Of a stretch of DNA of 64,000 nt, positions 26,113 to 35,163 are shown one piece after another. Every line of letters begins with the position of its first letter. Within the stretch, counting starts at the first letter, position 1. The notes beneath the pieces were generated by a model. That model worked only from the letters and a program-made list of their open reading frames with translations. It was not told the DNA's origin and did not search any database. The position numbers were made by a program, and so were the translations under genes. Source of the stretch: CAMLHP01 sp035759745 (lineage in GTDB: Bacteria > Gemmatimonadota > Gemmatimonadetes > Gemmatimonadales > GWC2-71-9); NCBI GenBank assembly GCA_035759745.1, contig DASTUF010000068.1, positions 53,373 to 117,372 on the forward strand, written 5' to 3'.

Positions 26113-26708
26113 GCCGGCGCCCCTGCCGCGAGGCGACGAAGCACCGACTCGGAGATGCCCTTCAGCGTCTCGAAGACGCCGCTCCCGTGCAGGGCATCGG
26201 CGCCGAAGCTTTGCACGCCGCGGAAGTTCAGCGCCTCATCGAGCGCGTCGCTGGAGAGCACCAGGTCGGCCGGCAGGTCCTGCTTGTTGTACTGCAGCAC
26301 GACCGGGAGGTCACGCACATCGACGCCCTGTTCCAGCAGGTTTTCCTGGAGATTCTGGAGGCTCTCGAGATTGTCGTCGAAGCGGCGGGCCTGGCTGTCG
26401 GCCACGAACACCACCCCGTCGGCTCCCTGGAGCACCAGCTTCCGGGTGGCGTTGTAGTAGCTCTGGCCCGGCACGGTGTACAGCTGGAACCTGGTGGTGA
26501 ACCCCGAGATCGAGCCGAGGTCGAGGGGCAGGAAATCGAAGAAGAGCGTGCGGTCGCCGTGGGTCGCGAGCGAGACCATGCGGCCACGCCGGTTCTCCGG
26601 CACCCGCCCGAAGATGTACTGCAAGTTGGTCGTCTTGCCGGACCTGCCCGGGCCGTAATAGACGATCTTGCAGGTGATCTCGCGGGTGGTGAAGTTGACG
26701 AGCGACAT
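26109..26708 (-). CDS. mglA: MglA-type small Ras-like GTPase
   Basis: A 199-residue small GTPase of the MglA family, which sets cell polarity and directs motility complexes in Myxococcus and Thermus. The P-loop GPGRSGKT is at 19-26. The PM3 region reads TVPG at 78-81, the MglA-specific variant in which Thr replaces the usual Asp. NKQD at 141-144 gives guanine specificity. Start ATG 26708 lies two bases after the stop of the second Roadblock gene, matching the mglB-mglA order. It overlaps the tandem ATPase gene by four bases. Confidence 0.93.
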   Translation of the reverse strand: MSLVNFTTREITCKIVYYGPGRSGKTTNLQYIFGRVPENRRGRMVSLATHGDRTLFFDFLPLDLGSISGFTTRFQLYTVPGQSYYNATRKLVLQGADGVVFVADSQARRFDDNLESLQNLQENLLEQGVDVRDLPVVLQYNKQDLPADLVLSSDALDEALNFRGVQSFGADALHGSGVFETLKGISESVLRRLAAGAPA

Positions 26709-26709
26709 G

Positions 26710-27171
26710 TCAGCGTCCAAAGAGCGCGTGGAGGCTGGCGTTCAGCTCCCGCTCGAAGTTCTCGGCCAGCACCGGCGCCTGGGTGGTCTCGGGCGGCGCG
26801 ACGGCCACAAGTTCGCGCACCAGTTCGTCCCAGAAGAGCTGCACCAGCCCGACGCTGGTCTCGCTGCCGAATACGACCAGGCCGACCCACCGGCCACGTG
26901 GCGTGTCGAATCCCGACAGCAGCATGCCCTGCTCACTGCCCTGGTGCACCAGCGCACCGAAACCCCGCTGGTCCATGAGCCGGGCCACCTCGGTGGTCGA
27001 GGCGACGATGCCAGCACCGAGCGCCGCCGCCGCCATCACGTCCAGCGAGCGGGTGAATCCGTGCTGGGCCACCACCTGCCCCGCCGACGTCATCAACAGC
27101 ACCACACGGGCTTCGCTCTCCGCGAGGAAGTGTTCCAGCGGCGGACCCACCCAGGGCTCGAGGGTGCGCAT
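26710..27171 (-). CDS. Roadblock/LC7 protein, MglB-like (copy 2)
   Basis: A 153-residue Roadblock/LC7-fold protein, from the ATG at 27171 that overlaps the previous stop (TGATG). The core pattern is ARVVLLMTSAGQVVAQHGF followed by MAAAALGAGIVASTTEVARL and LVVFGSETSVGLVQLFWDEL. A longer C-terminal tail of about 30 residues follows. Being directly upstream of the MglA GTPase, it is the best candidate for the GTPase-activating partner (MglB role). The role is inferred from position; family GAP activity is established for MglB. Confidence 0.85.
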   Translation of the reverse strand: MRTLEPWVGPPLEHFLAESEARVVLLMTSAGQVVAQHGFTRSLDVMAAAALGAGIVASTTEVARLMDQRGFGALVHQGSEQGMLLSGFDTPRGRWVGLVVFGSETSVGLVQLFWDELVRELVAVAPPETTQAPVLAENFERELNASLHALFGR

Positions 27172-27521
27172 CAGCCGAGCCCCTGCGCGACGTCGAGCAT
27201 TTCCAGCCGGGCCAGGCCCAGGTTGGCATCGGCCTGGGTCACTGCGACCACCAGCAGTTCTGCGGCGGCGGCAGGCACGGCGAGCAGGTTGCCGCGCTCC
27301 GCATGCAGGTGCAGCACCCGTGGTGCCTCCAGCCCGGCTTCGGCGGTGGTGCGCGCCAGTCGACCCGCAAGACTCGCCGCCAGCGCTGCGACTGCCCGGC
27401 CATCCACGCCATCCATCAGCGACTCGGCCACAACCAGTCCGTCGGCCATGGAGACGAGCATCGCGCCCCGCACGCCGCGCACCGCGCTGATACGCCCAAG
27501 TTCGGTTTCGTAGCGACTCAC
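27171..27521 (-). CDS. Roadblock/LC7 protein (copy 1)
   Basis: A 116-residue Roadblock/LC7 protein starting at GTG 27521, which overlaps the upstream TPR gene as GTGA; the longer frame upstream is not coding. Features include VRGAMLVSMADGLVVAESLM near 20-40, a central helix AVAALAASLAGRLARTT, and the closing strands ELLVVAVTQADANLGLARL. Having two distinct Roadblock proteins next to MglA suggests a heteromeric regulator, as in organisms with MglB plus RomR/RomX or MglC-type partners. Confidence 0.85.
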   Translation of the reverse strand: MSRYETELGRISAVRGVRGAMLVSMADGLVVAESLMDGVDGRAVAALAASLAGRLARTTAEAGLEAPRVLHLHAERGNLLAVPAAAAELLVVAVTQADANLGLARLEMLDVAQGLG

Positions 27522-28414
27522 GAGGCCCGCTCCAGCCAGCGTCGCGCAGCAGCAGCGGCGCGATCGGCGATGACGGCCAGCCGGCCGGCGGTGACGCTCG
27601 CATCGCGCGCCGCGAGGAGTACAGTGTCGGGTGATGGCGCCGCGAGGTGCAGGTTGCCAGGCCCGCACTCGGCCGACAATCGCTGCCAGTTGCCGAGATC
27701 CAGCAGGCGCGCGGCCCGCACCGCCTCTCGCGACACACCGGAGAGGTGCGCCGCCACAGCATCGGCGACATCGCGACCGTCGCGATCGCGCAGGCCGCCG
27801 CCCAACCGCAGCCCGTTCACGTCGAGCAGCAGGAGACCGTCACGGGCGCCCTCGAATCCCTCGAACAGTTCTGACTCGGCCGGCAAGTCGTCGTCGGCCT
27901 CCTCCTCGAGCTCGAACGGCAGCCCTTTGCGCTGCCGGGGCATCGGCGCGCGGGGCTCGCTGGAGCGGGCGGACACGGGCGCCGGCGTCTCCTCGGCGCC
28001 CGTGGGGGCCGCACCATCCAGCGTGGCGCGCACGGTGGCGATTGCCCGGGCGAGTCCCGGCTCGTCGCTGCGTGCGCGGGCCATCTCCAGGTGACGCAGC
28101 GCGCGGGGCAGGTCACCCGCACGGTAGTAGAGGAATCCGAGGCCCTTGTGGGCGCCGAGATGGCTGGGATCCCGCTGCAACGCATCCATCCACGCATCGA
28201 ACGCCGCTTCACCGTCGCCGAGGTCGCTATGGATCCTGGCCGCAAGATCGCGGGCATCGGCGAGTTCGGGATAACGCGCCATGCCGGACTCGGCCACACG
28301 CAGTGCGGCCTGGAACTGTCCCCGCCGGCGCAGAGTCTCCCCCAGGTCGAGGAAGACCAGGCTCGCCGGATCGGCAACCAGTTCCGCGGTCATGGCGCGG
28401 ATCGATTCACTCAT
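27518..28414 (-). CDS. TPR protein with C-terminal Roadblock-like domain
   Basis: A 298-residue protein. TPR-like helices occupy about 10-130 (GQFQAALRVAESGMARYPEL, AFDAWMDALQRDPSHLGAHK). An acidic, low-complexity linker (FELEEEADDDLPAESELFEG) spans about 165-190. The C-terminal part of about 192-298 resembles Roadblock/LC7 in its order of hydrophobic strands and helices (DGLLLLDVNGLRL, VADAVAAHLSGV, VTAGRLAVIADRA). The fusion gives a third Roadblock-like module next to MglA. It overlaps the DUF4388 gene by eight bases. Confidence 0.75.
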   Translation of the reverse strand: MSESIRAMTAELVADPASLVFLDLGETLRRRGQFQAALRVAESGMARYPELADARDLAARIHSDLGDGEAAFDAWMDALQRDPSHLGAHKGLGFLYYRAGDLPRALRHLEMARARSDEPGLARAIATVRATLDGAAPTGAEETPAPVSARSSEPRAPMPRQRKGLPFELEEEADDDLPAESELFEGFEGARDGLLLLDVNGLRLGGGLRDRDGRDVADAVAAHLSGVSREAVRAARLLDLGNWQRLSAECGPGNLHLAAPSPDTVLLAARDASVTAGRLAVIADRAAAAARRWLERAS

Positions 28415-29561
28415 GCGCGTTCCTCATGGCTCGGCCCAGCATCCGCGCCGCCGCGCGGAGTTCGCTGACCCAGCCCCCCTTCGCATCTTCATCGGCAGGC
28501 CGCATCGGCAGCCTGCTCCACGCATCCCAACTGTCCACCGCTTCCTCGAAGCGTCCGTCGCCGGCCAGCGCCATGCCAAGCAGGCGGCGCGAAGTGGCAT
28601 CGCCGGGCGCCAGCCGAAGCGCCTGCTCGAGGGCCGCCGCGGCATCGGCCGGCCGGCCGGCCGCGAGCAGCACCCGTCCCAGCATCAGGTACAGCGACGG
28701 GTGCTCGCCCACCGACATGGCAGCGGCCTCCTGCACGGCTGCAAGGGCCTGCTGGGTATTGTCGGCGATCAGGTACGCTTCCGCCCGCGCCAGCAGGTCG
28801 GCCACGTCGCCGCTCTCCGCCTCGGGTTCCGGCAGTGCCCTGGGATCGTCGACCGCCACCACGCCTGCGGCGGCGAGGCCGAACAGGGTCCGCGCCACCT
28901 CGAACTCGGAACGCGCGACGTGCTCGGCCACCGCGCGGATGTTGCGCTCGCCATCCACCGCCGCGAGCACTTCCCATTCGGCCGGGAGCAGGTCCATCGG
29001 TGCGGCATCGTGCTCGTCCGGCGCAATCAGGCGGGGCACCACATCGAGGTGGGGAATGCGGGCCTCGATCCGGCTCCACTCGTCGATGCGCCGGGCCGCT
29101 TCCATCAGCAGCGCCTCGGTGGGAATGCGCACCACCGCCTGCGCCGGCACATCCTCCAACGGCGCTTCGCTGAATGAGAAGTGGCCTTCGGCCCAGTTCA
29201 TCAGCTCGAAGATCACTTCCTCCACCTGCCCCCGGACGTGGCGGTCCAGGTCGCGCTGGCTGATGGCACCGATGCTCACCAGCACCTCACCCAGCCGGCG
29301 CCCGTCGCCGGTGGCCTGCATGTCGCGAGCCCGCGCGAGGTCCGAGTCGGAAACCTTGCCGACCCGCAGCAGCAGCGCGCCGAGCGGGTGCGGATTGCTC
29401 TCGATCTCGGCGGCGACCACCTTGCCGCCATCGAAGTACACGGTGCCGCCATTCTGTCGCAGCTCGGAGCGCACCCGCAGGATGCCCGACTTCCGCGCCA
29501 GGTCGAGCAGCTGGAACACATCGTGAATGCCGAGCTCGCGAAGCGGTCCCTCGATCGGCAT
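28407..29561 (-). CDS. DUF4388 (PATAN-like) and TPR protein B
   Basis: A 384-residue paralogue of the protein at 22508-24127. The N-terminal DUF4388 domain reads GPLRELGIHDVFQLLDLA near 5-22 and GTVYFDGGKVVAAEI, then LGEVLVSIGAISQRDLDRH as in copy A. The C-terminal third has two to three TPR units (LGRVLLAAGRPADAAAALEQ). It is soluble and has no catalytic motif. It lies three bases after the giant TPR gene. Two DUF4388 copies suggest adaptors for two inputs or outputs. Confidence 0.85.
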   Translation of the reverse strand: MPIEGPLRELGIHDVFQLLDLARKSGILRVRSELRQNGGTVYFDGGKVVAAEIESNPHPLGALLLRVGKVSDSDLARARDMQATGDGRRLGEVLVSIGAISQRDLDRHVRGQVEEVIFELMNWAEGHFSFSEAPLEDVPAQAVVRIPTEALLMEAARRIDEWSRIEARIPHLDVVPRLIAPDEHDAAPMDLLPAEWEVLAAVDGERNIRAVAEHVARSEFEVARTLFGLAAAGVVAVDDPRALPEPEAESGDVADLLARAEAYLIADNTQQALAAVQEAAAMSVGEHPSLYLMLGRVLLAAGRPADAAAALEQALRLAPGDATSRRLLGMALAGDGRFEEAVDSWDAWSRLPMRPADEDAKGGWVSELRAAARMLGRAMRNAHE

Positions 29562-29564
29562 GGC

Positions 29565-32246
29565 TCAGGCCTCCCGATCAGCGAGGATGTGCTCGAGGTC
29601 GCGGGCTGAACGCGCACGCGAGCGCGCCTCGCCCGCCAGTGCCCCGCCCGGCTCCAGCTGGATCACGCGGTCCCAGGCTTCGACCGCCGCACGAAACTGG
29701 CGCACCCGGGCCAGCGCCGCCGCGCGATGGAAGAGCGCCAGCACATGGTCGGGCACGAAACGGAGCACCCGATCGAACGCCTCGAGCGCCGGGCCGGTGC
29801 GACCGTCGTCGAGCAGCGCGCGCCCCAGCAGCGCGAGGGCGTCGAAGTCGTAGGGATCGGTCTCGAGCACCGGCACCAGGAATGACACCGCTGCCCTGGG
29901 CGACTCGGTGCGGCGCAGCAGGTCGCCCAGCGACAGCTGCGCGGGCGAGTAGGTCGGCAGCAGCTGCAACGAGCGCTCGTAGGCCGCTCGCGCTGCGGTA
30001 AAGTTCTCCCGGGTCTCCTCCAGCCCGCCCAGTTCGCGCCACACCTGCACCAGGCCGGCATCGATCCGCAACGCCAGCTGGCATGCCTCGAGCGCGGCTT
30101 CGGTGTCGCCCATGCGCGCAGCGATGGTGGCCTGCAGCTGATAGAGCTCCGGCCGTCCCGGCGCCACTTCCAGCGCATGGCGAACCAGCCGAAGCGCGCT
30201 TCGCTCGTCATCGACCGCGAGATGCGCCCGGGCGCAGGCCACCAGCGCCTCCGGATCACGCGGCCGCAGCCGCTCCAGGCGCGCGGCGAGTTCCACGGCC
30301 TCCGCTCCCCGATCGAGCGCGGCCAGCGACCGGATCTCACCCAGCAGCGCGTCGCCGTCGTCGGGAAGGGCCGCCCGTGCATCGCGGAATCGCTCCAGTG
30401 CCTCCCCGTGGAGCCCGCGCCGGGCAAAGATGTCGCCCATGAGGGTTGCCACCCGCCCTGGATCGGCACCGCGGGCACGCGCGCGCCCAAGTTCTGCCGT
30501 CGCCAGCTCGAGCAGTCCCTTGGCGACATAGTCGCGCGCCAGCGCGAGCGGGTCGTCGGCCGACACCTCGGCCGATGCGGGCCGGGCCGCGGGCGCGAGG
30601 TCAGTGAACAACTCCTCCAGCGCTTCGGGGTCAAACGCAAACTCGCCTGCCAGCTGCTCTCCCCCGACGTCGCCCGCCAATTCCGGCATCACGCCGATGG
30701 TGGGATCCTCGTACTGCAAGTCGAGCGCGAGCGTGTACTTCTGGGCGACATAGAACGGCTCCAGCTCGAGTGCCCGGCGGGTCTCCCGCAGCGCGCCGTC
30801 GTAGTCGCCGACCTGGCTCAGGGTGAAGCTCAGGTTGTAATGCGCGGACGCGAGGTCGCCGTCCGCCTCGACCGCGCGCTGGAACGCGGTGCGTGCTTCG
30901 GCGTAGCGCTGCAGCTCCATGAGCACGAGACCGACGCCGTTCCAGGCCAGGGCATTCGCCGGCTGGTCGGCCAGCACCCCACGGTAGTGCTCCAGCGCCG
31001 CCTGCAGTTCGTGGCGCTGGAGGTGGAGCAACGCGACGTTGAGCCGCACCGCGGGCGGCAGCCGCCCGGCCTGCAGCGCCCGACGGAAGGTCGCCAGCGC
31101 GAGGTCGCCCTCGCCGTGCGCGGCATGCAGCACGGCCAGGTTGTTCCACGCGATGGCATAGCCGGGATCCAGATCCACCGCGCGCAGGTATGACTCCTCG
31201 GCCGCCTCGCGCTGGCCCAGCTGCTGGAGGCAGACGCCGCGCTCGCTCCAGAGCTTGGGGGAATCGGGATCCTGGCGCGTCAGTTCGTCGTAGCGCTCCA
31301 GGGCGGAGGGCAGTTCGCGCCGGAGCAGCTCGACCTCGGCCATGGCCTGCAGCACCAGACGGCGGTCCTCGCCCGCGTCCAGCGCGAGCCGATACTCGCG
31401 CAGCGCCTCGACCAGGTAGCCCTTCTGGCGGAAGGCGAGCCCGAGGTTGAAGTGCGCGAGTGCCGCATCCGGCACCGGCAGCGGCGCGTCACCCACCGAG
31501 TCGCTGTCGTCGCGCGGGTGGGACAGTGAGCCGAGCGACAGGTTGGCTTGCGCACGGCTGAGTGACGGATTGAGCGCGATGGCGCGCCTGGCTGCGGCAC
31601 GGGCCTCGTCGTGGCGCCCCATGTCGCCCAGCACGAATGCCAGCAGGTAATGGGCGTCGGCGTATTCGGGGTTCCGGGCGATGGCGGCTTCGAGCTCAGC
31701 CAGCGCCGGTTCGTTCAATCCCCGATTGTAGAGTGCCTCGCCGTGGGAGAACCGGGCGACCGCGCTGTCGGGCTCGACCCGACAGGCCTTGGCGAACCAC
31801 TCGGTGGCGTGCTCCACCCGGCCTCGCGCATGCTCGGCCCGGCCCAGCTGGAGCATGGCGGCGGTGTCGTTGGGCCGGTGCGCCAGCAGCGCCTCGTACT
31901 CGGCGATGGCAAGGTCGAAGTCGTGGAGGGACGCGTAGGTGCGGGCGAGTTCCCAGCGGGCGTCACGGTTATCCGGCGCCTGGCGCAAGCGGTCCTGCAA
32001 GTCCGCGACCTGGCGCTCGAAGTGGCCATTCTCGCGCCAGGCGATCTCGAGGTTGGTGCGCGCCACCGCCATGCGGGGATCCAGCTCGAGCGCCCGCTGG
32101 AATTCGGCGATGGCCTCGGCTGCCATCCCCTTCTGGTGGTATAGCACGCCGAGGTTGTTGTGCGCGCCCGCGTCCGCCGCGTCGATCCGTCGCGCAAACG
32201 ACCGGAGCGCCGCAAGATCTCGTTCGGACAACACGGGCGCCGGCAT
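29565..32246 (-). CDS. Giant TPR scaffold protein
   Basis: A soluble protein of 893 residues, made almost wholly of TPR units from about residue 20 to the end; at least fifteen are recognisable (AGAHNNLGVLYHQKGMAAEA, ELARTYASLHDFDLAIAEYE, YEDPTIGVM marks a break near 530). The ATG at 32246 is 11 bases after the cheC stop; the open frame runs further upstream but overlaps cheC. An acidic segment near 535-580 separates two repeat blocks. It is probably a large protein-protein scaffold for this locus. Confidence 0.85.
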   Translation of the reverse strand: MPAPVLSERDLAALRSFARRIDAADAGAHNNLGVLYHQKGMAAEAIAEFQRALELDPRMAVARTNLEIAWRENGHFERQVADLQDRLRQAPDNRDARWELARTYASLHDFDLAIAEYEALLAHRPNDTAAMLQLGRAEHARGRVEHATEWFAKACRVEPDSAVARFSHGEALYNRGLNEPALAELEAAIARNPEYADAHYLLAFVLGDMGRHDEARAAARRAIALNPSLSRAQANLSLGSLSHPRDDSDSVGDAPLPVPDAALAHFNLGLAFRQKGYLVEALREYRLALDAGEDRRLVLQAMAEVELLRRELPSALERYDELTRQDPDSPKLWSERGVCLQQLGQREAAEESYLRAVDLDPGYAIAWNNLAVLHAAHGEGDLALATFRRALQAGRLPPAVRLNVALLHLQRHELQAALEHYRGVLADQPANALAWNGVGLVLMELQRYAEARTAFQRAVEADGDLASAHYNLSFTLSQVGDYDGALRETRRALELEPFYVAQKYTLALDLQYEDPTIGVMPELAGDVGGEQLAGEFAFDPEALEELFTDLAPAARPASAEVSADDPLALARDYVAKGLLELATAELGRARARGADPGRVATLMGDIFARRGLHGEALERFRDARAALPDDGDALLGEIRSLAALDRGAEAVELAARLERLRPRDPEALVACARAHLAVDDERSALRLVRHALEVAPGRPELYQLQATIAARMGDTEAALEACQLALRIDAGLVQVWRELGGLEETRENFTAARAAYERSLQLLPTYSPAQLSLGDLLRRTESPRAAVSFLVPVLETDPYDFDALALLGRALLDDGRTGPALEAFDRVLRFVPDHVLALFHRAAALARVRQFRAAVEAWDRVIQLEPGGALAGEARSRARSARDLEHILADREA

Positions 32247-32257
32247 TGCGTGCGCCC

Positions 32258-32878
32258 CTAGGGAAGGCGAATGGCGTCGAAGATGGCGCGCAGCGACGGC
32301 AGGTCCGGCAGCAGCAGGAAATGGCCCTCGAAGCGGTCCTTCCCGCCTCCCACCTGGAACGACGTCTCCACGCAGAAGACGAACTCGCGCTCGGACCCGA
32401 AGTTCAGGTAGGCGCTGGTGAGGATGGCGGCGCACTGGTCCACTTCGAGCGAGGGGACCGACGGCACGAGCATCATGCCCATGAAATCGCTGAGCGCGTT
32501 CATGTAGGCACTGACCAGGATGTTGCCGACTTCCTTGAGGCCCGACTGCTCCATGGCACCAAACTCGGTGGTGGTGCCCTCCGGCCGTCCCAGCAGGGTG
32601 TCGCAAAGCTGGCGAGCCGAGCTGTCCGGGAAGAGGATCATGGTGCGGCCGGTGAGGTCACCCATCATCTGCATCAGCACGGCCGCCATGACCTGGTCCG
32701 GCGGGCCCAGCAGCTCGGCCACTTCCTCGAGGGCACGCACATTGACCTCGGGTACGCTGATCATGATGGTGCGATGCGTCATCTGCGAGAGCGCGGTCGC
32801 GGCGTGTCCCGCCCCGATGTTCGCGACTTCCCGCAGGGCGTCCATCTGCAACGCCTTCAGGTCCCGGACGTCATCCAT
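32258..32878 (-). CDS. cheC: CheY-P phosphatase CheC
   Basis: CheC-family phosphatase that dephosphorylates CheY-P. It has 206 residues. Both active-site signatures are intact: D13-E17-N20 in DALREVANIG and S-E-N in SGLKEVGN near 111-118. So it should be catalytic, unlike some one-site members. CheD is encoded 11 kb downstream in the same locus and is its known partner. It starts 12 bases after cheA. Length and motifs match the family. Confidence 0.94.
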   Translation of the reverse strand: MDDVRDLKALQMDALREVANIGAGHAATALSQMTHRTIMISVPEVNVRALEEVAELLGPPDQVMAAVLMQMMGDLTGRTMILFPDSSARQLCDTLLGRPEGTTTEFGAMEQSGLKEVGNILVSAYMNALSDFMGMMLVPSVPSLEVDQCAAILTSAYLNFGSEREFVFCVETSFQVGGGKDRFEGHFLLLPDLPSLRAIFDAIRLP

Positions 32879-32890
32879 GCGATCCCCGGT

Positions 32891-34735
32891 TCAGACCAGT
32901 GCGGCGGCGTCGAGAATCAGCGCCGGCGCTCCGTCCGCGAGAATGGTGGCCCCTCCGAGGAACGGCGGCAGTCCGTCCGGTGCCTCGAAGGGTTCAACGA
33001 CGATGTCCTGCTGGCCCAGCAGCCGGTCCACCACGAGGGCGGCGCGCCGTTCGCCAACTTCCAGTATGATGCCCGGCCGCCGCGCCGGCGCCTTCCCCTC
33101 GATGCCAACTTCCCGCCGGAGGTGCACCGTCGGGATCGCCTGCTCCCGCACCACCATGGCTTCGCGGTCGCGTACCGCCGACACCTGCCGGGCATCGAAC
33201 TCCACTGTCTCGGCGACGAACGCGATGGGCACGGCGTAGCGCTCGTCGCCCACGCCCGCCAGCAGTGCGCGCACGATGGCCAGTGTCAGCGGTACACGAA
33301 GGGTCCAGGTGGTTCCCTTCCCCTGCTCGCTGGTGACGGACAGCGTCCCGCCCAGTGCCCGCGCCCGGGTCACGGCGATGTCGATGCCCACGCCTCGGCC
33401 TGAGACCCCACTTACCCGTGTCGCCGTGCTGAAGCCGGCGCGGGCGAGGATACGCAACAGCAGGTCGTCGCTGAGCACCGTGACGTCCGGGCCGATCGAG
33501 CCATCGCGTCGGCCCCGCGCCAGGATGGCGGCGCGATCGATGCCACGACCATCATCGTTGACCCGGATCGCCACCGTGTTTCGCTCGCGCGTGGCGCTGA
33601 GCTGAAGCCTGCCCTCGGCCGGCTTCCCGGCGGCGATGCGATCGGCCGGCGACTCGATGCCGTGGTCCAGCGCGTTCCGGATGAGATGGAGCAGCGGCTC
33701 CCCGATCTCGTCCAGCACCGCGCGATCGAGCTCGATGCTCCCGCCTTCCGCGTCGATCCGGACCTGCTTGCCCAGTTCGCGCGCGAGATCGCGGGCAACC
33801 CGGGGAAATCGGTCGAAGACTTCGGCCACAGGACTCATGCGCGCCGCCAGCACTTCGGCCTGGAGCGCGCTCACCAGCCGCGCAATGCGTTCCGACGTCT
33901 CGCCCAACGCCTCCTCGCCGCTCCGTCCTGCGATATCCGCGAGCCGGTTGCGGGCGACGACCAGTTCGCCCACATGCTTCATGAGGGCATCGAGGCGACC
34001 GAGGTCCACCCGAATCTGACGGCGGGCCGCTACTGCACCGCCCTGGACGGCGTCGCCCACCAGCACCTGCTCGACATCTCCCGCGGCGCGGATGGCGGCT
34101 TCGACCATCCCGTCGTCGAGGTCGCCCGTCAGGCGGAACGTGAAACGTCCGTCGAAGTCGTCGCGCTCGAACATGTGCGCGCCGGGCCGGACGTCCTGCA
34201 CCCGGCCCAGCGCTTCGGCCCGACGCAGCGCGAGCAGCGCGCGACCGCCCCGGAGGGGCGCCATGGGCCGGATCATCACCTCCACCAGCCGTGACTTGAG
34301 TGGCGTGACCTCCGCCTGCCCAGCCTGGTCCTCTGCGGCGTCGGTCCCGGATGCTGCGCCAGCCGCCGCATCGAGCTCGGTCAGCAGCGCTGCATGCTCG
34401 CTCTCGTCTTCCGCTTCACCCCGGCCCACCCGCCCGACCGCAGTGGTCAGGCCGTCGACCGCGGAGAAGAGCAGCTGCACCACCTCGGGCGTCGGAGCCA
34501 CCCGTCCGCCGCGGACCGCGTCCAGCAGGCTTTCGGTGCGATGGGCCAGCGACGCCACCGTGTCGTGCCCCATCGTCGCGGCCATGCCCTTGATGGTGTG
34601 GATGGCGCGGAAGAGGTTCCCCACCGGCTCGGTGGCCGCCAGGTCCCGTTCCCACTCGAGCAAGGACTGGTTGCACCCGGCGAGGTGCTCGCGGCTTTCG
34701 GCCAGGAAGAGCGCAGCGTACTTCGACAGGTCCAT
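32891..34735 (-). CDS. cheA: Chemotaxis histidine kinase CheA
   Basis: Sensor kinase of the system, 614 residues. The P1 Hpt domain has phospho-accepting H46 (AIHTIKG). An acidic linker of about 105-140 leads to a P2-like CheY-binding domain at about 145-230. P3 dimerisation starts with RLDALMKHVGELV near 247. The P4 kinase domain has the N-box LIRNALDHG (N354), DGRG at 395-398 and GRGVG at 446-450. A CheW-like P5 domain closes the protein. All catalytic motifs are present. It sits between cheY and cheC. Confidence 0.97.
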   Translation of the reverse strand: MDLSKYAALFLAESREHLAGCNQSLLEWERDLAATEPVGNLFRAIHTIKGMAATMGHDTVASLAHRTESLLDAVRGGRVAPTPEVVQLLFSAVDGLTTAVGRVGRGEAEDESEHAALLTELDAAAGAASGTDAAEDQAGQAEVTPLKSRLVEVMIRPMAPLRGGRALLALRRAEALGRVQDVRPGAHMFERDDFDGRFTFRLTGDLDDGMVEAAIRAAGDVEQVLVGDAVQGGAVAARRQIRVDLGRLDALMKHVGELVVARNRLADIAGRSGEEALGETSERIARLVSALQAEVLAARMSPVAEVFDRFPRVARDLARELGKQVRIDAEGGSIELDRAVLDEIGEPLLHLIRNALDHGIESPADRIAAGKPAEGRLQLSATRERNTVAIRVNDDGRGIDRAAILARGRRDGSIGPDVTVLSDDLLLRILARAGFSTATRVSGVSGRGVGIDIAVTRARALGGTLSVTSEQGKGTTWTLRVPLTLAIVRALLAGVGDERYAVPIAFVAETVEFDARQVSAVRDREAMVVREQAIPTVHLRREVGIEGKAPARRPGIILEVGERRAALVVDRLLGQQDIVVEPFEAPDGLPPFLGGATILADGAPALILDAAALV

Positions 34736-34739
34736 CGGA

Positions 34740-35102
34740 TCAGCCGAGAACGCGCTGGACGGCCTCGAGCACGCGGGAAGGCTGGAATGGCTTCACGACA
34801 AAATCCTTGGCGCCGGCCTGAATGGCTTCCACCACAAGGGCCTGCTGACCCATGGCGCTGCACATCAGGATGCGCGCGGAAGGATCTTCCTTGCAGATCT
34901 CGCGCACGGCGTCGATGCCGCCCATATCCGGCATCACGATGTCCATGGTGACGAGATCGGGCCGGAGGTTGCGATACTGCTGCACCGCCTGCACGCCTGA
35001 TTCCGCCTCGCCCACGATCTCGAAACCCGCCTGCGACAGGATGTCGCTGATCATGGTCCGCATGAAGATCGCGTCGTCGCAGACCAGCACCGAGTGACCC
35101 AC
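34740..35102 (-). CDS. cheY: Response regulator CheY
   Basis: A 120-residue single receiver domain starting at GTG 35102, which has a strong GGAGGTGG site upstream; a longer frame upstream is not coding. The acidic pair is D9/D10, phospho-acceptor D54 (VTMDIVMPDMGG), switch S82 and conserved K104 (VVKPF). It lacks an output domain, so it acts by binding a target protein. The target is unknown here: no flagellar motor switch gene is present. It precedes cheA by four bases. Confidence 0.96.
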   Translation of the reverse strand: MGHSVLVCDDAIFMRTMISDILSQAGFEIVGEAESGVQAVQQYRNLRPDLVTMDIVMPDMGGIDAVREICKEDPSARILMCSAMGQQALVVEAIQAGAKDFVVKPFQPSRVLEAVQRVLG

Positions 35103-35163
35103 CGGCCACCTCCATCGATTTGCGGGGTCGAGTTCCGTCGTGATAGCGTCAGCCGCAGTGGCG

